A stretch of DNA of 23,655 nt from Tubiluchus corallicola (GCA_030141605.1 JAQGDQ010001837.1:1-23655), one strand, 5' to 3'. Counted from the stretch's first letter, positions 1-8,929 are shown. Notes: a model not told the origin generated them from the letters alone. Numbers and translations: made by a program.

Positions 1-213
1 TCATTCATTCATTCATTCATTCATTCATTCATTCATTCATTCATTCATTCATTCATTCATTCATTCATTCTTTCATTCATTCATTCATTCATTCATTCAT
101 TCATTCATCCATCCATCCATCCATCCATCCATCCATCCATCCATTCATTCATTCATTCATTCATTCATTCATTCATTCATTCATTCATTCATTCATTCAT
201 TCATTCATTCATT
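1..213. repeat. (TCAT)n tetranucleotide microsatellite
   Basis: The first 213 bases are a nearly uninterrupted TCAT tetranucleotide run with one T-for-A change near position 71. An embedded block of CCAT units lies at about 107-143. The array is cut by the window edge, so its true length is unknown. The CCAT block inside TCAT looks like a point variant that spread by slippage. Confidence 0.98.
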
Positions 214-975
214 GTCCTTTCCTTGCCCTTACTATTTCATTTTTTGCTTTATTATCTTGCGTCTTTTACATCTTCTGTTTCCATTTTGCCTTCCACTCAG
301 TCCTGTACAAGTTTACCTTCTTGGCTCGAGTCGTTATATCACTTTATGGTGAATTTAAATTTTGTTTTATTTTGTTGTGGTAACAGCTTCTTGGTAAAAT
401 ATACATCAACGTTGTATTTATGGCATTTTGGAGATAAATTAAACTAGACTAATCTTCCTAACAAGACAGGTAATGAACTGTATTTGACGTACATACTTGG
501 CGGTTTTACTTAAAATTACTATTTTTGTTCTCTGTAGGAACTAAGTCAGGATCCAGTCTTTTATATTTTCACATTATGTAAGTTGTTAGTCTTTAATAAC
601 TAGAATGATTTAAATAAGTTTGTTTACTTAATGGGAAATCCTGAGATGTGTAAAATTGCTGTCGAAGTTTGCTTTGAGATGTTGGAAAAAGGAGAAAACT
701 ATTGTATAGATAAAATGAAGGTGAAATATTAATTAATTTATTAGTTTAATCTATTTAAGTATTTACAAATTCTGTGCTTGTTATGATGTACAATTTACTT
801 CCTGGTCTTTCACTGGTACCTCTACACTCGCACTATGTCACCTTTTTATTTTATTGTTCTATTTTAATTACGTGAAATTTGGTCTCTTATGGCTCAAAGT
901 TGAGTTCCTATTTGCCTCGGTTGTGCTATGTGTACTTGAATGTTTTGCAGAAAATAAATTTTATCTATCTGTTAT
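214..975. other. AT-rich stretch with no recognisable feature
   Basis: I see no protein-like reading frame, RNA gene or repeat with a second copy here. The two open frames present (223-447 and 854-1051) encode hydrophobic, phenylalanine- and leucine-rich peptides typical of T-rich DNA and resemble no family I know. Confidence 0.6.
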
Positions 976-1472
976 TGCAGTACTTTGGTTGACTTTGGTT
1001 GACTTCTGTGCCTGCCTAAAAATATTATACACATTAGTTGTCGAGTTGTAAGGCAGTATAACAACTTCTTACATCCAAAAGTGGGCATGCAGTACTTTGG
1101 TTTGTGGTTTTTTTTTGTGGTTGTGGGTTTTTTTGTGGGTGGTTTTGGTGTTTTTGTTTTTTTTTGTGTTGTGTTTTTTGTGGGTGGTGTTTGGTTGTTT
1201 GTGGTAAAAATTTAACATTGTTGTCGAGTTGTAGCAGTATAAAACTTCTTACATCCAAAAGTGGGTGCAGTGCTTTGATTGACTTCTGTGCCTGGCTAAA
1301 AATATTATACACATTAGTTGTCGAGTTGTAAGGCAGTATAACAACTTCTTACATCCAAAAGTGGGCATGCAGTACTTTGGTTGACTTCTGTGCCTGGCTA
1401 AAAATATTATACACATTAGTTGTCGAGTTGTAAGGCAGTATAACAACTTCTTACATCCATAAGTGGGCATGC
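976..1472. repeat. 102-bp tandem repeat, about four units
   Basis: A unit beginning GCAGTACTTTGGTTGACTTC and ending near AAAGTGGGCATGC recurs at about 976, 1267 and 1369, with a disrupted unit between 1090 and 1266. GTGGGCATGC recurs at 1361 and 1463, giving a 102-bp period; the preceding unit is 2 bp shorter. The first unit has a local duplication of GACTTTGGTT. The second unit has lost its first half to a tract of only G and T. Open frames crossing the array on both strands are by-products of the repeat. Confidence 0.93.
1096..1215 (+). repeat. C-free, G/T-only low-complexity tract
   Basis: From 1096 to 1205 the plus strand holds only G and T (110 nt), and the first C appears only at 1216. 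It reads as T runs separated by GTGG and GTGGG. It replaces the first half of one 102-bp unit, so it arose inside the array. Extreme strand asymmetry of this kind is compatible with strand slippage or G-rich structures, but only three or four GGG runs are present and they are widely spaced. Confidence 0.9.
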
Positions 1473-1606
1473 GACCTCTTCACAGAGTTATCGTGCTAAA
1501 TCCATACAGATCTGATCCGCTGAAGGATTTACCGACACTTTTTCAACGTCACGAAACATTTGCATCATTTCCTGGCGGTAATCCTGCGCGTGCTAAAGTT
1601 AAGTGA
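1469..1606 (+). other. Short unassigned open frame (45 codons)
   Basis: An ATG directly after the last 102-bp unit opens a 45-codon frame ending in TGA at 1604-1606. Its composition (MRPLHRVIVLNPYRSDPLK onward, with PGGNPARAKV near the end) is more protein-like than the T-rich frames around it. A GTTAAGT splice-donor-like sequence lies at its 3' end. I recognise no family, and one frame of this length is expected by chance. It could be an exon fragment or nothing. Confidence 0.12.
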
Positions 1607-1835
1607 AATGCAAACAACTCGAGGAAGTCCCCGAGGCTTCCAGTGATCATGGCAGGTATCCATGCTCTTCTGAAATGTTAACAGTCAAGTGGAAAACGTT
1701 TTTTTTCGATGGAGCAAACAGGGGTATGATTTAGTTGAGTAGATCTTATCTTCCAGATAGCACCAACAAGTATAGGCTTACGTACAGGTGTGGAAATGCA
1801 TTTCTTTTGGACGCTTCTTTTTCAAATGATCTTTT
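1607..1835. other. No recognisable feature
   Basis: Mixed-composition sequence between the short open frame and the LINE tail. I see no coding signal or repeat. Confidence 0.5.
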
Positions 1836-2505
1836 TTATTATTATTATTTATTATTATTATCACATTCAGTACAATATAATGACATTAAGCACACAGTGA
1901 CATCAAAATTATTACGTCATACTGTATTAAATTGTTATGTTTCATACACTATCGTTATCATAAAAGAATAATTGTACTGCAGTGGGCTAGAGAAGCAAAG
2001 GCTTGTATAAGCCCACTGTCATGTGAACCCGATAAAAAAAGAATGGATGAGTGAACAAAAAAAGAACTGGGAGAAAGGTTAGATCACACAGGAAGGGTAG
2101 AAGGATGTGTTAGTGGAAATGGTAGGAAGAAAGATAATAGATTGTGCTATGTTGACATCAGCTCTAAAGATTATCAATGATGCCTTGTTTTGCATAATCT
2201 GTACCAGGATTGTGGTATGACTGCTGCAGTAGGTGTGGGAAATTAGGAAGTGTTGTACTTGTTGAGAATCATTGCTCTGTATTTCTTTTTAAATTTTTGA
2301 ATCGGCTGAACAGTTTTTAATTCATCATTTATGTCATTCCAAAGTCTCGGACCAACATTTGCAATAAATTGCCGTGCCACGTCTGTTCTACAGAAATTTA
2401 CGACAAACTCATTCATTCTGGTTTCGTAACGCCAATTATTACGTTGGACTGGCTTATTAAGGAATGTTGGAAAGAGATGATATTTAGTTTTATACATGTA
2501 TGTAG
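1836..2505 (-). mobile_element. 5'-truncated non-LTR retrotransposon (LINE), 3' end
   Basis: On the minus strand this segment holds the last codons of a LINE reverse-transcriptase ORF (stop at 2243-2245), a 3' untranslated region of about 380 bp (2242-1861), and a terminal (ATT)n tract (1836-1860 on the plus strand). The tract acts as the 3' tail. A coding C-terminus followed by a short UTR and a simple-repeat tail is the standard anatomy of a 5'-truncated LINE. The 5' boundary coincides with the inverted repeat at 2461-2574. The clade cannot be fixed from the C-terminus alone; a CR1/Jockey-group element is plausible. Confidence 0.75.
2243..2505 (-). pseudogene. LINE reverse transcriptase, C-terminal fragment
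   Basis: The open frame runs from 2539 to 2243 on the minus strand. Its first 11 or so residues are hairpin-junction sequence; the LINE-derived part starts near residue 12. It carries the motif block typical of the extreme C-terminus of many animal LINE polymerases: YETRMNEF (about residues 38-45), CRTDVARQF (50-58), GPRLWNDINDELK (63-75) and a closing FKKKYRAMILNKY. The GPxLWNxxxxxxK...FKKxxK...Y pattern recurs across non-LTR polymerases. The palm domain and endonuclease are absent, so this is a dead fragment. It has no link to a host gene. Confidence 0.75.
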
Positions 2506-2574
2506 CTGTATTCATATATATTAATACACCTACATACATGTATAAAACTAAATATAATCTCTTTCTAATGTTCT
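2461..2574. repeat. Near-perfect hairpin (45-bp arms)
   Basis: Arms 2461-2505 and 2530-2574 are inverted copies with only a few mismatches, around a 24-nt loop. The loop itself can extend the stem through GTATT and AATAC. The left arm lies inside the LINE coding frame, so the right arm is an inverted copy of LINE coding sequence. This looks like a fold-back event at the 5' end of the LINE insertion. Confidence 0.9.
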
Positions 2575-2689
2575 AACTTGCCAAATCGTTCACACTTTCG
2601 AGTTTACTTTTTACTAAACTGAAGCCATTCAGACATTGAGTTAAATAATTTGGTTAAAGTTTATTTATTCTTGTAGTTAAAGCTGCTTG

Positions 2690-3077
2690 CTGATTACTGT
2701 GTGGCGTGTGAGGTAGCCACGATGGGCATGGCAAACTATAACAAGCAACACATTTATTAAACATCAAACACAACAATGTAAATATAAGAGGATAGTAATG
2801 CCAGCCCTCCGTCTTCAAGTCAGTTCCTAATCTCCCCCGAAGTGCGGGCCTCAAAACACTTTTGTCTAACTACCTAATGCGCCGTGAGCTTCTGCGTAGA
2901 AGGATTACATCATCAATCTTTACTTCTGAGTCAGCCGGTCGAACATCAGCTGGTCACGTGATGCCACACCTAACTAGGCTTCTATCCACGATGATAGTTT
3001 AATCTTGCATCGTCAAGCATTTAATCTTGAATTATTAATTTAATCAAAATCATTATTTAACACAGCGTTCCTTTACT
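2690..3077 (-). repeat. Dispersed repeat D, copy 1
   Basis: This segment is homologous to 5233-5585. The best-conserved block is at about 2749-2803 and contains TTTATTAAACATCAAACACA and GATAGTAATGCCA. The edge near 3077 (TTCCTTTACT) matches the edge of copy 2 (TTCCTCTTTACT). On the minus strand it reads AGTAAAGGAAC..., later TGTTAAA, and contains an AATAAA signal. Its class is unresolved: a solo LTR-like element or a short non-autonomous element are both possible. Copy 1 is diverged from copy 2. Confidence 0.65.
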
Positions 3078-3164
3078 CATTGGTCTTACACGTATGTTTC
3101 CTGTGTAAGTCTCTGATCCGTTATATCGTGTGTAACTATGTTCTATTGCGGATCCTCAATCTAG

Positions 3165-3265
3165 CAAAGTACTGGTATAGTATAATATACAGTATACTAT
3201 ACAGTACATATATATACAGTATACACTTAATATACAGTATTAGTGTTCAGTGTATGTATACGTAA
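3165..3265. repeat. AT-rich TATACAGTA-type cryptic repeat
   Basis: A string of partly palindromic TATACAGTATAC and ATACAGTA motifs with variable spacing makes this stretch locally repetitive and self-complementary. The open frame across it (61 codons, rich in I, Y and S) is a compositional by-product. Confidence 0.7.
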
Positions 3266-3620
3266 AATAATTAATATTGTGTTGCTATGATGACCTAATT
3301 AAACACAATTGATGTTGTTGATTTCTCAGCTTAATGGGCAATAATATCTTACGAATAGGTTAAGCTGTAGAAACGCTAAACAAAGAGTGAAAGGTATTTT
3401 AGAAATTCATCAAAAGAACTGTTTTTCTTGGGGATTAGGAAAATAACAACGATAAACGTGGGTCGTTAGATTATAAAATCCAACTTGCAATTTTGCGGTT
3501 TTTTTCACTTCAAAGAGAGAATACGCTTTAGTCTTTGTAGTTGAAACTCAGCAAAAAACTCGGTTAAAACAATTTACGCAATTAGAGTTCGACGTATTGC
3601 GTATTCAAAGTTCAAGCTTG
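3266..3620. other. No recognisable feature
   Basis: AT-rich sequence upstream of MITE G1. I see no coding signal and no second copy in the window. Confidence 0.5.
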
Positions 3621-3637
3621 AAGCACAAGAAAACAAT

Positions 3638-4184
3638 GTTGTTGGCATCCTTCTGTCTCGGAAGACAATGGAGTTTGCGCCAAGAGAGTCAGTTATTGAT
3701 CACATTGATGGAGCTGCAGCGTCGACTGTGGCTGAGCAGTCCGATCCTTGAACGTCTCCAGGGCGCACGCCTGGGCAAGGTGTATGGAAATCCTGAGTTG
3801 CCCAGACAACAGGAACCCCCTCTCTTCCTTGCTGGTGTAGTCCAAAGGAAAGCGGAGTGATACGTTTGGCTGCAGGAGCTATAGGAGCTGCCGGAGTCAG
3901 TGAACATGCTGCACAGGTCCGCCTTCGGGGCTCCACTCCTGATTTGGAAGGTTTACTCCTCTACACATGGCCGTTGGGTCACTTGACCTCCTCCGCCCTC
4001 TAGCCGTTGGCTGCTTGTGCAGCTCCTCCTCCTAGTGTCGAGATACAGTGTGGGCATCCCCCGCAAGCCTACAGCACCTGGTATTCCTAGACGGTCACCC
4101 ATCCAAGCACTAACCAGCCTCTACGTTGCTTAACTTCGGTGATCAGAGGAGAACCGCTGTTTTCAATGTGATATGTCCGTAGAC
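3638..4184 (-). mobile_element. 5S rRNA-derived SINE, full-length copy
   Basis: On the minus strand this element starts with a complete 5S rRNA-like head (4184-4065). A GC-rich body of about 400 bp follows, ending in CCGAGACAGAAGGATGCCAA plus a short CAA-type tail (near 3638-3645). Two shorter copies (13340-13836, 14669-14961) share the body and 3' end but lack part or all of the head, as expected of 5' truncation in LINE-driven retroposition. Architecture matches the 5S-headed (SINE3-type) class known from fish and other animals. Whether this particular family is described I cannot tell. Open frames within it are not conserved between copies. Confidence 0.85.
4065..4184 (-). promoter_or_regulatory. 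5S rRNA-like head with internal pol III promoter
   Basis: The reverse complement starts GTCTACGGACATATCAC and ends AGGTGCTGTAGGCTT over 120 nt, matching the length and order of animal 5S rRNA. The internal control region is recognisable. The A-box region reads GAAGTTAAGCAACG, and the C-box region reads GGTTAGTGCTTGGATGGGTG followed by ACCG. The 5' third is the most diverged. It is unlikely to be a functional ribosomal 5S gene, because it continues without a T-run terminator into the SINE body. It most likely served as the type-1 RNA polymerase III promoter of the SINE. Confidence 0.85.
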
Positions 4185-4628
4185 GCGCTCTTCATAAATA
4201 AAGCTTCAAAATTTGTCTTAAAACTTTATAACACTTGCACGCTCTGCTGTTTTATTGCATACACGGCTTGCGTTACCAGTAACGTTGTACAAAGCTTGTA
4301 AATTTAAACTCCCGGGATAACTGTTAGGCGCAGCCATTTTAAAGACAGGTCGTTTAAAACAAATATTGATAACTCTGTGTAAAGTTTGAAAAAAATAACA
4401 GAACATTCGCTGCGCAACCTTTGCTAACTAAGCAAATGTCTAAATTACTATATATTGTCAATAAGACTAAAAATACGTTTTCTTTTTTGGTGAATTAGTG
4501 GTGCACACTGGGACGGCGATGCAGTGCAACCTACAATGTAGTAAAAATTTTCTTTTCCAATTACATAAGTCCTTCAAACATGTAAGTGTAATGCTAAGTA
4601 ATATAATATATTTTTAAGCACAAGAATC

Positions 4629-5609
4629 TTAAAGGAAAACCGAACCCAATCTTAAACTTTAGCTCGAAACAATCTACTCTTTCAAATATTGAAAAGGAAA
4701 CATACCATTTTTTTAAAGAATGACTTGCGTGAAGAATTATTAGCATGCAAAAGTAATTTCGTGTTGCCGCCACTAGTTCTTCGCTTTTACATTCGCTATT
4801 CGTTAGTTTGGTGGGCGCTAGGGACTGCATTTTGAAATGCGTTGCATGAAAAAATAGGTGCTGTACCTCTCCGTTCAGATGCGATAGTTTGTGATGAACT
4901 AAACACGTTCAACAGCTCATGTGCGAGCACAGCTCTGAATTTGAAATTTGAATTTTTATCTTAAAATTTCCCTACTTTTTGTATATTGTTGTACAGTAGC
5001 GCTGTACTTCAATTTTCGCTTTCGCAAACCCGTTCAAAACGCTCATGGAATATTTTTGCTGCTGAAATTCATGTTAGTTTGTGATGTCATCAATAGTTGG
5101 GCCCGCCGACATTTAATAAATTTTTAACTAGTTATTTAATTATCTTAAACACTTCAGAATTATTATAGGCGTACACATCGTATACATTTTACCGTAGTTC
5201 AAAATGGGGGTAGAATGCGGAAAGTAGTAAAAATAATTTGTTGTATTGGTTGTGTGTAGCTGATTATTGGTGTTTTATGGATGACAAAACTATGAAGAGT
5301 CTGATTATAAAACTACACGTTTATTAAACATCAAACACAATAAATATAACAGATAGTAATGCCAAGCCCCCTGATCTAGCTTGCTCTCCTTCAGCTCCCA
5401 GACTCAATCCCCTGAGCTAGGCGCATCACAAGGCTTACATATCGTGCGCCGAGCTTCGACGCCTCGATTCTGAATCACTTGCTCACCTGACACCACTCCT
5501 TAACTGGCTTCATACCAGCATTCATCAACATAATTATCTATCTTAATCTAATGCTTTTAACATAGTTTAACAGGTTCCTCTTTACTAAAATCATCCTGTT
5601 TTACTTTAA
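4629..5609 (+). mobile_element. TTAA-flanked MITE family C, copy 1 (interrupted by D2)
   Basis: Begins TTAAAGGAAAACCGAAC at 4629 and ends ATCATCCTGTTTTACTTTAA at 5609. The end matches copy C3 (CATCCTGTCTTCCTTTAA). The interior shares AGTTCTTCGC, GAAATGCGTTGCA and CTTTCGCAAAC with C2. It also shares a GCTGTACTTC...TTTCGCAAAC...GGAATATTTTTGCTG...GTGATGTCATCA block with C3. Dispersed repeat D2 separates the body from the last 20 or so bases. Without D2 it is about 630 bp. No coding capacity is seen. TTAA plus AGGAA termini suggest mobilisation by a TTAA-specific transposase (Kolobok or piggyBac group). Confidence 0.8.
5233..5585 (-). repeat. Dispersed repeat D, copy 2, inside MITE C1
   Basis: The segment is absent from MITE C3 at the equivalent point, where GTAGAGTATAAAAAATCATCC is continuous, so it is an insertion in C1. 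It shares TTTATTAAACATCAAACACA and GATAGTAATGCCA with copy 1 at 2690-3077. The element edges read AGTAAA and TTTACT, and a short TAAAA repeat flanks it (5228-5232, 5586-5590). The class is unresolved. An AATAAA signal lies on the minus strand, but I see no coding sequence. Confidence 0.65.
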
Positions 5610-6644
5610 ACAACACTGTACTAGTTTGGTTGCATAAATTACCGAAACAAGATGGCTGTTCAAATTATTCTTCAGGTCAGTTATAAGCCCTAGGTGGCTA
5701 ACAAATGACCAATAGTAAAGAGGCGTTAGTAGTGGACGCCCAGAGAATATAAGTTGAACAATAAGAGAATGACCATGCGCGTGTCTGACCTACAGATTTA
5801 GGTGAAGAGTTATCAAAAAGCAATACAGAAAACGTGTTAAAGTTTCTATAACATATCTGTGTCAACCATTTTTGTAGGTTATGTATTTTTGAGTTTCACA
5901 GCTCGGACTAAGACACCTTGCAGTAATAAAAGACGCTTTGTGTGAATTTCCTGTGAAAAAACTCTTATTGGGGGGCTATAAAGACATTTCGTCATGCATA
6001 CAATGGAGGGTTGGCAGGTAAAGAAAGCGAGTTGAAAGCGAAAGAAGTTGGTATAAAATCTTAACCTAGAACTGGGCCGCTAACTGGAGTATTTTCTCTT
6101 TTTTGTCAAATACCTAAAAGGCAAATATCAAAAAATGCCGACACCGTATTTACTGAAAGTTCGAAGTTTTGAAAAGAAGGTAAATTATTTCGGTTACAAT
6201 GGAAACTGGGTCGATTGACTCTCGTATGCAAATGAAGTTACCGTAAAAGCGTTTGGGGGAAATTGAAGTAGTTTGTCTCAAAATGCACTAAACTAGTACC
6301 TTAATTTAAAATACTCGGTCATTTCTTCAAGGCTTTTACACATAGAATTCTCAAAGCCGCTATTCAGCACTCAATGGCAGCACCTACTTAATTTCCTACT
6401 TAGTTGTGGCTAAACCGGCACCTAATTTATTATCAAGAATAAATTTTCTGGTTTATATACCAGGCTGACATATGTCAGTTGGAAAGTATGATAGATGAAC
6501 TCGTCTGAAGTTTTCTTGTCGGTCACCTATCCGCTTATTAATCAGGCACAACTTTGTTTAACTTTCATCGTTGAGCCCCTGGGACCTCACTTTAATTGCT
6601 GAAAGAAGAGGCTGCAGGTTTTAGATGCGTTTGACCAGTTTTGA
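5610..6644. other. About 1 kb with no recognisable feature
   Basis: AT-rich intergenic or intronic-type sequence. No open frame above 60 codons and no second copy of any segment in the window. A perfect 14-bp palindrome, CTGACATATGTCAG, lies at 6465-6478. Confidence 0.55.
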
Positions 6645-6765
6645 TTTGGACTGAGGTAACTAACCGAGTGGTTGCCGTGTGCATAACGACTGAAGTTAAG
6701 TAGCACCAAATCTAATCATTGAAAGGATAGCTGACCGCCAGGCTCCGAGGTTTTGTTTGTTGGAT
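6645..6765 (+). other. Degenerate 5S rRNA-like sequence
   Basis: GAAGTTAAG (6692-6700) and GGATAGCTGACCGCC (6725-6739) match the A-box and C-box regions of the 5S head of the SINE. Their spacing is also the same: 33 nt from the start of one to the start of the other. Flanking parts are strongly diverged. It may be an old 5S pseudogene or the head of a different 5S-type SINE. The SINE body found elsewhere in the window is not visible after it. Chance similarity is not excluded. Confidence 0.4.
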
Positions 6766-7391
6766 ACCAGTGTGTCATAATATGTACATAAATAAAAAGT
6801 TTAAACAACTAATCACCTATGACTCGCGTGGGAATTTTTTAAGTACATTCGTTTTCTAATAATAATGGGAAGGATTTATTTACGTTTTATAGCAAAACGA
6901 AAATTTACTCTATGCGCAAAGTAATTTACTACAATGTATTTTCAGCACCAGTGAAGCATTTGACAAGAAACAGCTAGTATTTTTACTGTTTTCTTTGGAT
7001 ACAGGCGTCAGTAAAATTTAGTTAATCCTTTAATGACGTGCAGCATGGAGAGAATTTGAATGGGTGTTTGCCTTAACCGGTAATAAACCTTTTCACAGTT
7101 CCAGCGATTGATGATGATCGTAAAAAGGTCAAAGGTTGAGTGTACCAGACAACGCATTCGTGTACACTTGACAAATAAGAAATTAGTAAAAAATAGTTTA
7201 TTTTCTTTCAATATTTTAAATAGTAGTTTTGACCTACAATTTAAGATTGCGTCCGATTTTGGTTTAAAAAATGTTAGCAGGGTGATCCTGGATCATATTT
7301 ATAACTTACTGAGCATGTTGGGATAGTTCCAGTTGATGTGTTTTTCAGAACGTTTGTCGATGTTTTGTCTCTAGCTTACTCAACTCGTTAT
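6766..7391. other. No recognisable feature
   Basis: AT-rich sequence. The overlapping open frames on opposite strands near 7008-7326 (67 and 72 codons) resemble no family and show no codon bias that I can see. Confidence 0.5.
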
Positions 7392-7853
7392 TTAACCCTT
7401 TCAGTCCCAAATTATTTTTTTATAAGAAACTTTTTTTGGCTTGGTACTTTTGTTCAGTATGTCCTTCTTGTTTACACATAATAATTATTTTTTTCTACCT
7501 GTGCCCGTGTGCTAAATATAGCCTGTATCCCACGGGATACATTGGGATTTAATGGTTGCTAAACATGATCAAAAGCAACTGCTGATAATTGTTTAAAGTA
7601 TTTAAGACATTTAGTATGCATGCTATGCTGATCTGTACAAAGTCGTCTCTAAAGTACTGTACCTTGCGCAGTTTTTTATGCTATGTAGATTTTCTAGTTT
7701 GCCATTTTATCACCATTTTTAGTCTATTGTTATTGGCTTAAATCAAAATAACTATTAACAGATCATATAACTCTCAGTTTTAAAATTTTATTAATTTTAA
7801 AGACAGAAAATATTCTCCTATCCGATGGGATACAACGGGTATGAAAGGGTTAA
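7392..7853. mobile_element. piggyBac-like MITE with TTAA target duplication
   Basis: TTAA (7392-7395) plus CCCTTTCAGTCCC mirrors GGGTATGAAAGGG plus TTAA (7850-7853). The 13-bp terminal inverted repeats match at 11 positions and start CCCTTT, as in piggyBac-type elements with TTAA target sites. The element is 462 bp and non-coding. A GTATCCCACGGGATACATTGGG-type block near 7525 recurs near the right end (about 7820-7840, TATCCGATGGGATACAACGGG) in direct orientation, so the subterminal regions are also related. Only one copy is in the window. Confidence 0.85.
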
Positions 7854-8232
7854 ACGTAAACAGGGTGATTTTTCACATCATACCCAACTTTGAAGTACGG
7901 TAAAAAGTATACATTTAACACCTGTTAAAATACAAAAGTGTTTCAGATGATTATAGCAAAAAAAAATCAAAGTTTAATTTGTAGCAATTTTCTAAATGCG
8001 CTTTTACTTATATATATCGAAAACAAGAACAAGAGTTAAAATATGCGCATAATTATTGATAAATATTACATTTTTACAATGATGATATTTGCAATGGTGC
8101 TGAAACAAGAGTAATTAGTACTTGTTTAGTAATAAAGGTTTACCGGTCTATTATAAGAGTCCTACGTTTTAGTAGAGTAAAGAGAAAAGAAATTACAATG
8201 TGACTAAATTACAACATGATTAAATGTATACG
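7854..8232. other. No recognisable feature
   Basis: AT-rich sequence between two MITEs, with no coding signal. Confidence 0.5.
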
Positions 8233-8700
8233 TTAAAGCACAAGAAAACCCTTCATAAACATCAAGCTTGAAAAATTCGTTTTGAAATTTTATATCACTT
8301 ACATACTGCCTTATTACATGCAGGACTTCAATCGGCAGTAACGCTGTATAAAACATGTAAGTTTAAACTCCCGCGATGACCGTTAGACGCAGCCATTTTC
8401 ACGACAGGTCATTTGAAACAAGTTTAGATAACATTTTGTAAAGTTTGAAAAAATAATCAGAGCATTCGTAGCGCTCAAGTCACTAACATAGTAAAATTTA
8501 GAATTACTGTATCTTGTCAATAAGATTAAAAATACGTTTTTGGTTAATGAGTGGTGCACCTTGGAGGGTGAGTCAGCGACATTTTACCAATTGGTGAAAA
8601 CATTTTAAATAATTAATAATTTTCTTTTCTAGTCACGTAAGTCTTTCTAGTGGTAAGCGACAATCTAAGTAATATAGATTTGCACGGAAAGTCTTTTGAG
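8233..8700 (+). mobile_element. MITE family G, copy 2
   Basis: Starts TTAAAGCACAAGAAAAC and runs through CTTCATAAACATCAAGCTT, TTTAAACTCCCGCGATGA, ACGCAGCCATTTT, TAAAGTTTGAAAAAA and GTGGTGCACC to CTAAGTAATATAG and GGAAAGTCTTTTGAG. It is the uninterrupted copy that shows G1 was split by the SINE. The two ends are roughly inverted (CACAAGAAAAC against the reverse complement of the right end). It has no coding capacity. Confidence 0.75.
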
Positions 8701-8929
8701 ATAATTTAACTGTGCCTTTTCTTCCCCTGATTTACGTTTGGTGCATGACGTCATGTAATGGCGACTTCGGAACAGTATTGCGGGAGATTTAAAACGAAAA
8801 CAAACTAAAATTCCTTTCAGTGCGAGTAAGATATACGCATAAAATTGCTATAAAGTAATATAATTTTTTAAGTCGATTTTCCTGAAACCTACTTCAGGTA
8901 CCCCTTTTCTTGTCCTTTAAATAAGAGGG
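8701..8929. other. Spacer with a CRE-like palindrome
   Basis: Unassigned sequence. It contains a perfect TGACGTCA at 8746-8753 within GCATGACGTCATG. The same octamer occurs inside MITE family B, but no other similarity to B is seen here. Confidence 0.4.

Larger units (their letters stand above)
3621..4628 (+). mobile_element. MITE family G, copy 1 (interrupted by SINE)
   Basis: The segment 4190-4600 is homologous to 8250-8690 and, inverted, to 13880-14295. Shared landmarks in order are CTTCATAAATAAAGCTT, TTTAAACTCCCGGGAT, GCGCAGCCATTTT, TAAAGTTTGAAAAAA, GTCAATAAGA with AAAAATACGTTTT, GTGGTGCAC, and CTAAGTAATATA. The terminal AAGCACAAGAAAAC lies at 3621-3634 and is separated from the body by the 5S-SINE at 3638-4184. 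The distal end runs directly into MITE C1 at 4629. It has no coding capacity and is about 460 bp without the SINE. Confidence 0.75.

Noticed and set aside
4065-4184. Functional 5S rRNA gene
   Set aside because: The 5' third is diverged, no T-run terminator follows, and the sequence continues into a dispersed SINE body that has other copies in the window.
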